Shown: positions 9,401 through 18,573, counted from the first letter of the stretch. The stretch: 64,000 nucleotides of DNA from Propioniciclava soli (GCF_014858005.1 NZ_JACYOT010000001.1:533656-597655); one strand, 5' to 3'. Numbers and translations: made by a program. Notes: generated by a model not told the origin, from the letters alone.

Positions 9401-9938
9401 CGGCAGCGACGCCACAGTGCGAGCCGCCCTAGACGACCCGAATGCCTTCCGGGGTAACAAGATGGCCCAGCTCAAGCAAGCCGCCGAGCAGCTGCGCACC
9501 CAGATTGACCGGGTCGTCGCTGACAACCGCGCTAGCGTCATCGAAGCGATCGAGGAACGCAAGGCCGAGATCGAGCAGAGCGCCTTCTACGCGAAGGCAA
9601 CTCCCGACGCCCAGACGAGAGTGCTGCGACACGTCGACCAGACGATCGCCCGTGTCCGCACCCAGAATCAGATCGCCCTCATCCGGGAGACCGGCTCGAG
9701 CTTCGAGGAGACCGTCTACCCGAGCCTGCTTGACCAGCTGGCCGCTTCACAGCCGGGAGGGGGCGCCGGCGATGACGAGGCGCCGCCACTCCCGATACAG
9801 ACGGTATCGGTCAGGACCATCTTCGCCATCGGCATCTCCGGAGTGCTGGAGACCGAGGCGGACATCGACCGCTACCTCGACGCCCTGCGCGTGGCGCTCG
9901 TGAAGACCCTCAACGACGGAAAGCGAATCTCTCTCTGA
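6459..9938 (+). CDS. brxC: BREX P-loop ATPase BrxC
   Basis: Large BREX ATPase, 1159 aa, close to the usual size of BrxC/PglY (about 1200 aa). It opens with the typical L-D-Q-I-F-A-K-D-I-Q-R-P-I-E-G-V-I-K-A. The Walker A motif is GFFGSGKS at residues 64-71. N-F-F-V-D-E-V-G-Q-F-I-G near residue 250 is the Walker B region. The rest is a long helical scaffold. BrxC is thought to be an AAA+-like motor or sensor working with PglX and PglZ. The ATG at 6459 is chosen over an upstream in-frame start because of the AGGAGG at about 6445 and the family N-terminus. TGATG overlap links it to pglX. Confidence 0.93.
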   Translation: MQLDQIFAKDIQRPIEGVIKADDAAHLATEVDEYVLTNEAAKGLEILLEKYTSYTNGNGVWISGFFGSGKSHMLKMLAHLLGDVEGQDFSRQNVSDNFRSKAPDAFLPGLLNKADRIPAKSLLFNIDQKATLISKDQNDALLKVFVKVFDESQGYYGNQGHVARFERQLDNRGQYQAFQDAFARISGIPWAQGREQTALEGPSIDRAFTEVDGKAHSGVIQQYSASYSVSIEDFADQVKAWLDKQSDPTFRLNFFVDEVGQFIGSDTKLMLNLQTIAESLNTKCGGRAWVFVTSQEDMEKVLGDRTRQQGNDFSKIQARFKTRLKLTSADVEEVIRKRLLEKNDVGVGALSVIYAEQHANFKTLFNFVDGAKSYRNYTDEAHFVGTYPFVSYQFPLFQAAIEGISDHNVFEGRNSSVGERSMLGVVQQVAKDIGNVEVGHLATFDSMFAGIRASLKSAAQRSIDVAERNLDNPLAVRLLKALFLVKYVESFQATPRNLTVLVYDRFGLDLPALSEQVKEALTVLETQTYVQRSGNTYEYLTNEEQVIEEEIKNVDIDGSEVSGRLFRILSGDVIKTSKIRYAKNGQDFPFGFKLDDQAHGSQKELSVHFISPEYPYSPEEIRMHSAGKDELRVILEPDARVLSDLRLLIKTEKYIKRKQGTSISAIEGQILQTKGAQNTGREKELIERVKASVGKSTLVINAADITSSSLDALVRVTEGFQELISRTYTQLKLLDGRTYSEQQVAGAANPDSGLFDAADASKLFAPSEEVLSFVLRKESLGEQVTVKTIVDSFTAKPYGWDLASIEVLIAYLIGTSKVTLTVDGNLLKRSEVATALRNTQKHAHAVVSPQKTFDERKVAAFRKFCTDFFDEPNAPKDPLELARHGADKLKAKRDELKATITSSKYPFVSQLSGPIDLLDQVVGKANDWYLTDFNLGDDLLDAKESTIDPIQAFISGGQRAIYDDALDLLTTHAGNLGYLPSGSDATVRAALDDPNAFRGNKMAQLKQAAEQLRTQIDRVVADNRASVIEAIEERKAEIEQSAFYAKATPDAQTRVLRHVDQTIARVRTQNQIALIRETGSSFEETVYPSLLDQLAASQPGGGAGDDEAPPLPIQTVSVRTIFAIGISGVLETEADIDRYLDALRVALVKTLNDGKRISL

Positions 9939-12900
9939 TGCAAACTGCACCGCTGAAATCGTTTGCCACCTGGGCACGCACGTCGCTCATCCGCGAGGTG
10001 ACAGCCCGGATTGCCGTGGTGCTGGCCCCCTCCTCAGCCGAGCGGGTGGAACAGCTACGGTCCGTGGAGGCATTGGAGAAGGCCGTCGCGGCGGCCGGTG
10101 GGGGCGACAAGGGCAGGGCTGCCGTCGCCGACAAGGTCGCCTACACGTGGTTTAACCGGATCATCGCCCTGCGCTTCATGGACGCCAACGGCTATACCAG
10201 TGTCGGTGTCGTCTCTCCGCAGGCCGGCGTCGCGACCGGACAGCCCGAGATCCTGGCCGAAGCCAAGCGAGGCAACATCGACACCGGGGTGGTCTCGGGC
10301 AAGACCCGCGAAACCGTCGCAAGTCTGCTAAACGGCACCCGACGGAGCGCCGATGCCCAAGGCGAGGCCTACGCTCTGCTGCTCGCGGACTACTGCCGCC
10401 ACTGGAACCGGGCCATGCCGTTCATGTTCGAGCGCGAGGGCGACTTCACCGAGCTGCTCATCCCGGGCAACCTGCTGTCCGACGACTCGGTCCCGAGCCG
10501 AGCCGTCAAGGTCCTCACCAAGGATGTCTGCCACGACGTCGAGGTCATCGGCTGGCTCTACCAGTTCTACATCTCGGAGCGGAAGGACGAGGTCTTCGCT
10601 GGGTTCAAGAAAAGCCAGAAGGCCGGCGCCGACGAGATCCCCGCAGCCACCCAGCTCTTCACGCCCCACTGGATCGTCCGCTACCTCGTCGAGAACTCCC
10701 TCGGCCGGCTGTGGATGCTCAACCGGCCGACCTCGCACCTGGTCGACCAGATGCAGTACTACATCGCCCCGATCGACGGGGAAACCGAATCCCTCAAGAT
10801 CGCCCGGCCTGAAGAACTCAAAGTCGTCGACCCAGCGTGCGGCTCGGGCCACATGCTCACCTACGCCTTCGACCTGCTCTACGCCATCTACGAAGAAGAG
10901 GGCTACGCCCCAGCCGAGATCCCCAGCCTGATCCTGACCAACAACCTCTACGGCGTCGAGATCGACGCCCGCGCTGGAGCACTGGCTGCCTTCGCCCTGA
11001 CCATGAAGGCGCGCGCCAAGCAGCGCACGTTCTTCAACAAGCAGATCCAACCCAACGTCTGCGTCCTCGACCCGATCAGCTTCACCCCGGATGAGATCGA
11101 CTTCTTGCTCACCCGGGACGGCGACAAGCATGAGGAGGTGTCGTTTTGGAACCAGTTCGCCGAGGCAGACACCTTCGGGTCGCTCGTCAGGCCGGACCCA
11201 ACGGCGACGGTGCGACTTGCTCGCCACGCCATGGCGCTCGACGCCAGCGGGGATATCTTCAAGACAGATGTAGTTGTCCGCGCGAAGCGCGTCGTGGTTC
11301 AAGCGCGGTACCTCACACCTCGCTACGCCGTGGTTGTCGCGAACCCTCCGTACATGCAGTCTGACAATATGAATGAAGCATTGCGGGAAATGGCGCAGTC
11401 CAGCTATCCTGACACTAAAGCCGATCTCTTCGCAATGTTCATCGAGCGAAATCGCGCACTGGCGCTACCTAATGCGGTAATCGGCATGATCACGATGAAC
11501 TCTTGGTTGTACTTGAAGTCGTTTGAGTCCCTTAGGCGCGCCATCTTGTTCAAGAGTCGACTTCTCTCGCTTGTTGATCTAGGCACCGGGGCTTTCCCGA
11601 CGATCCCTGGCCAAGTCGTCGCAGCCGCAGCATTTCTCATGGCGAACACTGGGAATTCGGGTGGTGCAGCGGTTTTCGTTGATGGCACCTCGGCAGGGAG
11701 TTCATGGGCCAAGGAGCGATTGCTTCTCGATGCGGTGGCAGGCGTCGACCTCTCACATCGGGCACATCTATCCCCGAGTATCTTCAGCGCGGTCCCTGGA
11801 GCGCAAGTGCTCCTTTCCATAGACGCAAATATGCTGAGACAGTTCGCCGAATGGGCCAAGGTAGGCGACTATTTCGAGCCGCGAGCAGGCATATCGACCG
11901 GACGGAATAGTGAGTTCATTCGTCTGTGGTTCGAGGTCTGCCGATCGGACATATCCACGACGGTTCCCCCGACTGGCCGGTGGAAGCTGCACAACAAGGG
12001 CGGCGGGGGCGAGCGCCGTTGGTACGGCAATCTGGATTACGTCCTTCGATATGACGATCATTCCGTCGAGCAGATGCAGACGCTTCCTGGCTTCCGCCAT
12101 GATGGCAAGGAGCGCTATTTCCAGCCGCATGTCGGCTGGTCCAAGGTGTCGACCAAGTCGCCTGCCTTCCGATTCTATCCCGGAGGTATGACTTTCGATT
12201 CTGGAGGGCTAGGGCTGTTCGCGCGGTCCGAGGAAGACCTGTATCGAGTGCTCCTCTACCTCAACTCTCGATTGGCACGAACACTGATTGAGGCGGTCAG
12301 TCCAACGCTGAACTTGAGTCCAGGTCAACTAGAAGCTCTTCCGCTCCCCCCGCTGGATGCCGTTCCAGCTGACTCAGTTAGGGACGTGGTGGACAGCGTT
12401 CGGCGGATGTGGGAATGGAACGAAGAAGCGTGGGGGTTTTCTCGGCTGCGGCTGTTGGAGGAGCCGGGAACACTGAGAGATCGCGTCGAAACGGCGGGCC
12501 GAGCCGAGACCGCACTCGCCGAGGGTGTACTCGCGAGGATTCGGTCTCTTGAGATTGGCGCTGGATGGGGCGCAGAGGAAGGCCCGGACGTTCCATCACG
12601 TGTGTCCGGCAGGACAGCCAGAAGCATCGTCGGCGACCTGGTTTCCTACGCGGTCGGCTGTATCTTCGGCCGCTTCGCTCTTGATGAGCCGGGGCTCATT
12701 CTGGCCGACCAGGGGGCAACGGTGCAGGACTACCTGGCCAAGGTGCCGAACCCGACGTTCGCGCCCGACAAGGACAATGTCATCCCTATCGTGGATGGCG
12801 ACTGGTTCGAAGACGACGTGGTTGCGCGCTTCCGCACGTTCCTGCGGGTGGCTTTCGGGGAGCAGCACTTCGAGGAGAACCTGCGCTTCGTCACTGCGTC

Positions 12901-13354
12901 CCTTGGTGTGCGGGACGTCCGCGACTACTTCGTGAAGTCGTTCTACAAGGACCACGTTCAGCGGTATAGGAAGCGCCCGATCTACTGGCTGTTCTCCAGC
13001 CCCAAGGGTTCGTTCAACGCCCTGATCTACATGCACCGCTACACGCCGTCCACGGTATCGACGGTTCTCAACGAGTATCTGCGGGAGTTCATGGCCAAGC
13101 TCTCCTCGAGTCTGCAGCAGCAGGAGCGCCTTGCGGTTGGCGGTGGGACGCCGCGTCAGCAGGCGGCCGCGCAGAAGGAGGCCGATCGGCTCCGCAAGGT
13201 GCTGCTGGAGCTCGAGGAGTACGAGCACGACGTGCTGTACCCGCTTGCCTCTCGTCAGCTCGCCATCGATCTCGACGACGGCGTCAAGGCGAACTACCCC
13301 AAGTTCGGTGCCGCCCTGAAGAAGATCCCCGGACTTGAGGCCGCTGATGAGTGA
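9938..13354 (+). CDS. pglX: BREX adenine-specific DNA methyltransferase PglX
   Basis: N6-adenine methyltransferase that marks host DNA and gives BREX its sequence specificity, 1138 aa. The SAM-binding motif VVDPACGSGHM lies at residues 296-306 and the catalytic NPPY at 469-472, in the order typical of gamma-class enzymes. Residues about 600-890 should contain the target recognition region, followed by the C-terminal helical part. From about 11260 to 12620 the DNA is visibly poorer in GC and uses more A/T-ending codons than the flanks. This fits exchange of the specificity region by recombination. The frame is intact. It overlaps pglZ by 8 bp. Confidence 0.93.
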   Translation: MQTAPLKSFATWARTSLIREVTARIAVVLAPSSAERVEQLRSVEALEKAVAAAGGGDKGRAAVADKVAYTWFNRIIALRFMDANGYTSVGVVSPQAGVATGQPEILAEAKRGNIDTGVVSGKTRETVASLLNGTRRSADAQGEAYALLLADYCRHWNRAMPFMFEREGDFTELLIPGNLLSDDSVPSRAVKVLTKDVCHDVEVIGWLYQFYISERKDEVFAGFKKSQKAGADEIPAATQLFTPHWIVRYLVENSLGRLWMLNRPTSHLVDQMQYYIAPIDGETESLKIARPEELKVVDPACGSGHMLTYAFDLLYAIYEEEGYAPAEIPSLILTNNLYGVEIDARAGALAAFALTMKARAKQRTFFNKQIQPNVCVLDPISFTPDEIDFLLTRDGDKHEEVSFWNQFAEADTFGSLVRPDPTATVRLARHAMALDASGDIFKTDVVVRAKRVVVQARYLTPRYAVVVANPPYMQSDNMNEALREMAQSSYPDTKADLFAMFIERNRALALPNAVIGMITMNSWLYLKSFESLRRAILFKSRLLSLVDLGTGAFPTIPGQVVAAAAFLMANTGNSGGAAVFVDGTSAGSSWAKERLLLDAVAGVDLSHRAHLSPSIFSAVPGAQVLLSIDANMLRQFAEWAKVGDYFEPRAGISTGRNSEFIRLWFEVCRSDISTTVPPTGRWKLHNKGGGGERRWYGNLDYVLRYDDHSVEQMQTLPGFRHDGKERYFQPHVGWSKVSTKSPAFRFYPGGMTFDSGGLGLFARSEEDLYRVLLYLNSRLARTLIEAVSPTLNLSPGQLEALPLPPLDAVPADSVRDVVDSVRRMWEWNEEAWGFSRLRLLEEPGTLRDRVETAGRAETALAEGVLARIRSLEIGAGWGAEEGPDVPSRVSGRTARSIVGDLVSYAVGCIFGRFALDEPGLILADQGATVQDYLAKVPNPTFAPDKDNVIPIVDGDWFEDDVVARFRTFLRVAFGEQHFEENLRFVTASLGVRDVRDYFVKSFYKDHVQRYRKRPIYWLFSSPKGSFNALIYMHRYTPSTVSTVLNEYLREFMAKLSSSLQQQERLAVGGGTPRQQAAAQKEADRLRKVLLELEEYEHDVLYPLASRQLAIDLDDGVKANYPKFGAALKKIPGLEAADE

Positions 13355-15842
13355 CGTCGCTGCCGTCCGTCCGCACCTACTGCGCTGGTTCGACAGCCGC
13401 CGGGTGGTCTTCTGGCATGACCCGGAGGGCCAGTACGCGGCAGATCTCGACAGCCTCGACCTGCCGGGGATCCAGACGATTCGTGTCGCCAACGATGAGT
13501 TCGCCGTCAAGAACCGGTTGTTGCACGACGAGCCAGAGACGAAGTTCCTGGTCTATCGCTCAGGTCAGGTGCCCAGCGGCATCGGGGATTGGCTGCTCGA
13601 TCTGGAGCTGGCCTACGGGGTCTTCACAGCCGACCGCACCGCACTCGTCGCGCAGGGTCTGGGCCTGGTCGGCGAGGGCATCGACGAGGTCGTGCACGCA
13701 CACGAGAAGTTCTTCAACGCCGCCAAGCGCGTCCAGAGCCTGAAGGCACTGCTCAGCCCGGACGACGACGCTGCTCGACTGCGTGCCAAGATCAGCGCCG
13801 TGGTGCTCGGCCAGCGGGAGCACAGCCTGCTGGAGATCACGCGCACCCTCTTGACCGAGAACGCCAAGGGGTCGCACGCCAAGTACGACGCCCTCGCCGA
13901 CTACGGCCTCGACGGCTTCTACTGGCAGGGCGTGGCCCACATCTACGGCTACGAATCGCCCACCCCGAGCATTGACGACCTGGTGTTATGGATCTTCCAG
14001 CGAGCACTGGAGGGCTTCAAGTCGGACCGCCCGGGCGGGCTGCAGAACATCCAACTCGATTTCGCGAGCCTGCGAAACGACCGGCGCAGCCAGGAAGCCA
14101 TGTCCACGCTCGCCAAGCGGGCCGCCAGGGACTTGGACTACAAGTCGAAGATCGAGGACGCCAGCTTCCGCGAACTCCTCAGTGTCGACCTGTTCGAAGA
14201 GACCGACCAGAAGATCATCAGTGACCTGGCGCGCGCGGTGGCCGGGCAGACCGTCACGCCGCGCGAGGTGGCCGAGGTGGTCCGGGCACGGCAGAGCAGT
14301 GTCTGGATCGACAACTATCGACGGCTCTACACAGCCGTGGCGAGTGCTTCGGAGCTGCTGGGCGAGCTGGCCGCGCTGAACTTGGCCATGCAGTCCTTCG
14401 ACACCGGTCTGGAGCGCTACCGACGCGAGTGGTTCCGCATCGACCAGCTCTACCGCCAGTTCGTCGTCGCTGCCCGGACAGCTGAATACCCCAAGCCCCT
14501 GGAATCGCTGCATGAGCAGGTCGAGAAGCGCTACACCAACAAGTACGTCTACGAGCTGGGCAACGCCTGGCAGCAGCAGGTCGACCAGGTCGAGACGTGG
14601 CGCTCGACCGCGCTGCGCTCCCAGACCGACTTCTACGTCCGCTACGTGGAACCGCTGGTGCGCGACGGTGACAAGAAGGCCGTCGTCATCGTCTCCGACG
14701 CCATGCGCTACGAGGTGGCCGACGAACTCGGCTCGCTGATCAGGCAGGAAGATCGCTTCGACGCGACCTTGGAGGCCGTCCTGGGGGTGCTGCCCAGCTA
14801 CACCCAGCTCGGTATGGCCGCCCTGTTGCCGCACTCGACGCTCAAGCACTCAGCAGACGCCAAGACGGTGCTGGCCGACGACCAGCCGACCTACAACACC
14901 ACTCTCCGGAGCAAGATCCTGGAGGCGGTCGGTGGGTCAGCGATCCAGGCCGAGGACTTCAAGGCCCTAACCGCCGACGAACGGCGCGAGCTGTACAAGG
15001 CCAACCGGGTCCTGTACGTCTACCACAACCGAATCGACGCCACCGGGGACAAGCTCGGCACCGAGCGCCAGGTGTTCGAGGCTGTGGAGGACACGCTGCG
15101 CGACCTCGTCGACCTGGTGAAGAAGCTGGCCGGCGCCAACGCCACCAACATCTTCATCACGGCCGACCACGGATTCCTGTTCCAGGACGAGGCGCTGGCC
15201 GACCCCTTCTTCCTGTCTACCAAGCCCCAGGGAGACGACCTCAAGTACGTCAATAAGCGCTTCGTGCTGGGCAACGGCCTCAAGGTTGATCCCGCCTTCG
15301 CCACCTTCAAGGCTGCCCAGCTCGGGCTGGACAGCGCGCTGGAAGTGCAGATTCCCAAGTCGATCCATCGCCTGCGGATGGCCGGAAGTGGCTCGCGCTT
15401 CGTTCATGGGGGGGCGACCTTGCAGGAGATCGTCGTCCCGGTGCTGGCGGTCAACAAGAAGCGCAGGAGCGACGTCAGGCCGGTGAATGTGAAGATCCTC
15501 CCGGAGTCGGACAAGATCACGACCGGGCAGGTCGTCGTCCGCTTGTTCCAGTCAGAACCTGTCAGCGACAAGGTCCAGCCACGCTCCCTCCGAGCGGGGC
15601 TCTATGCGGGGGAAACGCTGCTCTCGAACCTCGTCAGCCTAACCTTCGACGAGATGTCAGCCGACGCACGTGACCGCTACCAGAGTCCGCGGATGCTGCT
15701 CAGCCAAGACGCCAACGATTACAACAACCGGGCTGTCGAGTTCCGGCTGGAGGAGCGTATCCCCAATACGAATCAGTGGCGCGTCTATGAGAAGGCCATC
15801 TACACGCTGAAGCGTTCCTTCACGTCAGACTTCGACTTCTGA
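13347..15842 (+). CDS. pglZ: BREX alkaline-phosphatase-fold protein PglZ
   Basis: PglZ, 831 aa, with the alkaline phosphatase superfamily core. V-I-V-S-D-A-M-R-Y-E-V-A-D at about residues 447-459 supplies the metal-binding Asp451, and ITADHGFLFQ at about 604-613 supplies Asp607 and His608. The N-terminal W-F-D-S-R-R-V-V-F-W-H-D-P-E-G is diagnostic of the family. PglZ proteins interact with BrxB and PglX in BREX; some show nuclease or phosphodiesterase activity. The ATG at 13347 lies within the end of pglX; an upstream TTG would add four residues. It is followed 11 bp later by brxL with a GAGGAGAGG site. Confidence 0.93.
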   Translation: MSDVAAVRPHLLRWFDSRRVVFWHDPEGQYAADLDSLDLPGIQTIRVANDEFAVKNRLLHDEPETKFLVYRSGQVPSGIGDWLLDLELAYGVFTADRTALVAQGLGLVGEGIDEVVHAHEKFFNAAKRVQSLKALLSPDDDAARLRAKISAVVLGQREHSLLEITRTLLTENAKGSHAKYDALADYGLDGFYWQGVAHIYGYESPTPSIDDLVLWIFQRALEGFKSDRPGGLQNIQLDFASLRNDRRSQEAMSTLAKRAARDLDYKSKIEDASFRELLSVDLFEETDQKIISDLARAVAGQTVTPREVAEVVRARQSSVWIDNYRRLYTAVASASELLGELAALNLAMQSFDTGLERYRREWFRIDQLYRQFVVAARTAEYPKPLESLHEQVEKRYTNKYVYELGNAWQQQVDQVETWRSTALRSQTDFYVRYVEPLVRDGDKKAVVIVSDAMRYEVADELGSLIRQEDRFDATLEAVLGVLPSYTQLGMAALLPHSTLKHSADAKTVLADDQPTYNTTLRSKILEAVGGSAIQAEDFKALTADERRELYKANRVLYVYHNRIDATGDKLGTERQVFEAVEDTLRDLVDLVKKLAGANATNIFITADHGFLFQDEALADPFFLSTKPQGDDLKYVNKRFVLGNGLKVDPAFATFKAAQLGLDSALEVQIPKSIHRLRMAGSGSRFVHGGATLQEIVVPVLAVNKKRRSDVRPVNVKILPESDKITTGQVVVRLFQSEPVSDKVQPRSLRAGLYAGETLLSNLVSLTFDEMSADARDRYQSPRMLLSQDANDYNNRAVEFRLEERIPNTNQWRVYEKAIYTLKRSFTSDFDF

Positions 15843-15853
15843 GGAGAGGCGAG

Positions 15854-18028
15854 ATGAGCGAAATCCAGAACGAGCCCCACAACGCCGGCGAGCCGCCCCA
15901 GAGCGACCTTGACTACAAGATCAACCTCCTCTTCGGTGGGGTGGTCGTTCGCAAGGACTTGGTCAAGGCTGTCAAGGGCAACGCCATCGTGCCGTCCTAC
16001 GTCCTGGAGTACCTGCTGGGCCAATACGCCGCCTCGGACGACGAAGCCACCATCCAGGCCGGCATCGACGCCGTCCGGCAGATCCTCGCCGAGCACTACG
16101 TCCACCGCAGCGAGTCCGAGCTGGTCAAGTCCAAGATCAAGGAACGCGGCCGCCACCGGATCATCGACAAGGTCACGGTCACCCTCAACGAGAAGGCGGA
16201 CGTCTACGAGGCCGAGTTCGCCAACCTCGGCATCAAGGGCGTCATCGTCGACTCGCCAATCATCACGGCCCACCCCAAGCTGCTGGTGGGCGGGGTGTGG
16301 TGCATCTGTGACATCGAGTACTTCCACACCGACGACCAGCGGGTCGTGCCCTGGATCCTGGGCTCGATCAAGCCCATCCAGCTCTCGCGATTCGACGTCG
16401 ACCAATACCTGGAGTCCCGACGCGGGTTCACGACCGACGAGTGGATCGACCTGCTCATGCAGTCGATCGGCTTCAACCCCGAGATGTTCAGCAGGCGCGG
16501 GAAGTTCTTCCAGCTCGTGCGCCTCATCCCGTTCGTCGAACGGAACTACAACCTGGTTGAGCTCGGCCCCAAGGGCACTGGCAAGTCCCACATCTTCTCC
16601 GAGTTCTCACCCCACGGGATGCTGATCTCCGGCGGGGAGGTCACCGTCCCGAAGCTCTTCGTCAACAACGCCAACGGACGCATCGGCCTCGTCGGCTACT
16701 GGGATGTGGTGGCGTTCGACGAGTTCGCCGGCAAGAAGAAGCGCACCGACCGGGCACTCGTCGACATCATGAAGAACTACATGGCGAACAAGTCCTTCTC
16801 CCGGGGTATCGAGACCCTGGGCGCGGAGGCGTCCATGGTGTTCGTCGGCAACACCTCACACACCGTGCCCTACATGCTCAAGAACTCCGACCTGTTCGAC
16901 GAGCTGCCCGAGGCCTATCACGACCCGGCCTACCTGGACCGTCTGCACCACTACATCCCCGGGTGGGAAGTCGACATCATCCGCGGCGAGATGTTCTCCA
17001 ACGGCTACGGGTTCGTCGTCGACTACATCGCCGAAGTCCTCAAGTCCATGCGCTCCCAGGACTACTCCGACCGCTACCAGCAGCACTTCACACTGTCGCC
17101 CGACATCTCCACCCGAGACCGCGACGGCATCCACAAGACGTTCTCTGGCTTGATGAAGATCCTCTACCCCGACGGCCGCGCCAGCAGCGAGGAGATCGAG
17201 GAGATCCTCCGGTTCGCCATCGAGGGTCGCAAGCGCGTCAAGGACCAGATCCTTCGCATCGACTCCACGATGCCCGAGGTCAAGTTCGGCTACCTCGACA
17301 AGGAGGGCTCATGGCACAGCGTCGCCACTCTCGAGGAAGACGAGTATCCGACCTACTACCACCGAGGGCGCAAGGAGGAGATTGAGCCGGCCGAGACTCC
17401 CACCGATACCGACCCGCTTGGCGGTGCCCCAACCCCAACTGGTGAAACGTCGACGCAAAAGAGTGCCGCGCCCGTGCTGGCCCCCGAGCTCTTCCAAGGG
17501 CACCGGGAGTATCACGAGGGTCAGCGGGGCGTTTCGTACGGTGAGCTGCTTGTCCCGCATCTCCGTGGCGCCTCGCAGATCAGGATCGTCGACCCTTATG
17601 TGAGGCTGTTCCACCAGGCCAGGAACCTGATGGAGCTCGTCGAGGGCATCGCCCGTGGCAAGGATCCGGCGGACGAGGTCACGCTGAAGCTGGTGACGGT
17701 CGAGTTTCAGGATGACCCAGTCAAGCGTCAGAAGCAGTACGAGTACCTCCTCCAGATCCAGAAGAGCGCCGGCGTGCTGGGGATTGTCCTTGAAGTCGAG
17801 TTCGCCGAGCCCCAGGTCATCCACGATCGCTCGATCACGACCGACACGGGTTGGAAGATCCTGCTCGGCCGCGGCCTGGACATCTTCCAGCGCATGTCCG
17901 ACAGCCCGTTCGACCTCGCCACCAAGTACCAGAAGTACCGCGAGGTCAAAGCCTTCGGCATCACCTACATCCGGGAATCAGTGGCAGAGCGCTCCGACGC
18001 CGGTGACGGCTCGGCGCCTGACGCGTGA
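15854..18028 (+). CDS. brxL: BrxL-type AAA+ ATPase with C-terminal MIT_C domain in place of Lon protease
   Basis: Last gene of the BREX operon, 724 aa. Residues 1 to about 500 are a clear BrxL: the family N-terminus, Walker A GPKGTGKS at 238-245, Walker B VVAFDEFAG with Asp289-Glu290, and S-H-I-F-S-E-F-S-P. BrxL assembles as an MCM-like ring on DNA. The usual Lon-like S16 domain is not seen. After a Pro/Thr-rich linker (about 500-545), residues about 555-712 match the MITD1 C-terminal (MIT_C, phospholipase-D-like) domain. The matching features are V-S-Y-G-E-L-L, I-V-D-P-Y-V-R-L-F-H-Q-A-R-N and GWKILLGRGLDIF. In eukaryotes that domain binds membranes; its bacterial role is unknown. The assignment is from remembered family sequence, so a profile search would be decisive. 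Confidence 0.9.
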   Translation: MSEIQNEPHNAGEPPQSDLDYKINLLFGGVVVRKDLVKAVKGNAIVPSYVLEYLLGQYAASDDEATIQAGIDAVRQILAEHYVHRSESELVKSKIKERGRHRIIDKVTVTLNEKADVYEAEFANLGIKGVIVDSPIITAHPKLLVGGVWCICDIEYFHTDDQRVVPWILGSIKPIQLSRFDVDQYLESRRGFTTDEWIDLLMQSIGFNPEMFSRRGKFFQLVRLIPFVERNYNLVELGPKGTGKSHIFSEFSPHGMLISGGEVTVPKLFVNNANGRIGLVGYWDVVAFDEFAGKKKRTDRALVDIMKNYMANKSFSRGIETLGAEASMVFVGNTSHTVPYMLKNSDLFDELPEAYHDPAYLDRLHHYIPGWEVDIIRGEMFSNGYGFVVDYIAEVLKSMRSQDYSDRYQQHFTLSPDISTRDRDGIHKTFSGLMKILYPDGRASSEEIEEILRFAIEGRKRVKDQILRIDSTMPEVKFGYLDKEGSWHSVATLEEDEYPTYYHRGRKEEIEPAETPTDTDPLGGAPTPTGETSTQKSAAPVLAPELFQGHREYHEGQRGVSYGELLVPHLRGASQIRIVDPYVRLFHQARNLMELVEGIARGKDPADEVTLKLVTVEFQDDPVKRQKQYEYLLQIQKSAGVLGIVLEVEFAEPQVIHDRSITTDTGWKILLGRGLDIFQRMSDSPFDLATKYQKYREVKAFGITYIRESVAERSDAGDGSAPDA

Positions 18029-18060
18029 CGGGTTCACGACACGCGACATGATCGCGGCTC

Positions 18061-18091
18061 TGTCCCCGAGTGTGTCCCCGGCTCCGTTAGG
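18061..18091 (+). promoter_or_regulatory. Element-specific promoter-like site, copy 2
   Basis: TGTCCCCGAG at 18061-18070 and GTTAGG at 18086-18091, offset 25 bp, lie 24 bp upstream of the ATG at 18115. A downstream run GGTG..CG.GAAGGA is also shared with the copy at 28633. It would restart transcription of the transfer genes downstream of the BREX insertion. Confidence 0.6.
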
Positions 18092-18114
18092 TAGGTGGAC
18101 GCGAAGGAGACGTG

Positions 18115-18573
18115 ATGCAGAGGGAGCGTGTGCAGGACCAGTACCCATGGACGTGGGAGCTCCCGCTGGCCGTCGTGTGCGCGGTGCTCGTAGTGGGGGT
18201 CGCAGTGTGCCAGGTCGGTCGGTCGCTAGCGAACTGGTTCGCCGGCGCTGGCTGGCTCTGGCCACCCCCGGACAAGCTGGGGACCAGCATCCCGGCCCTG
18301 CTGGCCGGGGATGCCGCAGCCGGACTGTCCGGCGTCCAACATGCTGCCAGTGCGGCTGCCTTGTGGGGGTGGTTGAGCGTCGTCGGCCTGCTCACGGTCA
18401 CGGTGTCCACCCTCGCCTGCGTTTGGGCGTGGCGCCAGTGGGGGCCAGGGCGGATGCGCGGCATGGCGACGGTCACCGAAGCCCACGAGCTCCTCGGTGA
18501 GGATCGGCTGTGGAAGGTGCGACACGTGGTGCGTCCGGACCTGTACCCCGCAGGCAGGAAGGCCAACCGATGA
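18115..18573 (+). CDS. Small membrane protein preceding the coupling protein
   Basis: Protein of 152 aa with two hydrophobic segments (about residues 16-38 and 82-106) and a cytoplasmic C-terminal tail rich in Arg and Trp. The predicted topology is two transmembrane helices. It overlaps the TraG/VirD4-like gene by 4 bp (ATGA). In actinobacterial elements a small membrane partner often precedes a coupling protein that, like the one here, lacks its own N-terminal membrane anchor. A role as membrane anchor for the coupling ATPase is therefore a reasonable inference. A GTG one codon upstream is an alternative start; GAAGGAGA provides the ribosome binding site. Confidence 0.7.
   Translation: MQRERVQDQYPWTWELPLAVVCAVLVVGVAVCQVGRSLANWFAGAGWLWPPPDKLGTSIPALLAGDAAAGLSGVQHAASAAALWGWLSVVGLLTVTVSTLACVWAWRQWGPGRMRGMATVTEAHELLGEDRLWKVRHVVRPDLYPAGRKANR

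Noticed and set aside
5223..18028. Phage growth limitation (Pgl) or DISARM system instead of BREX
   Set aside because: The order brxA-brxB-brxC-pglX-pglZ-brxL with BrxL present and no PglW kinase or DISARM helicase identifies type 1 BREX.
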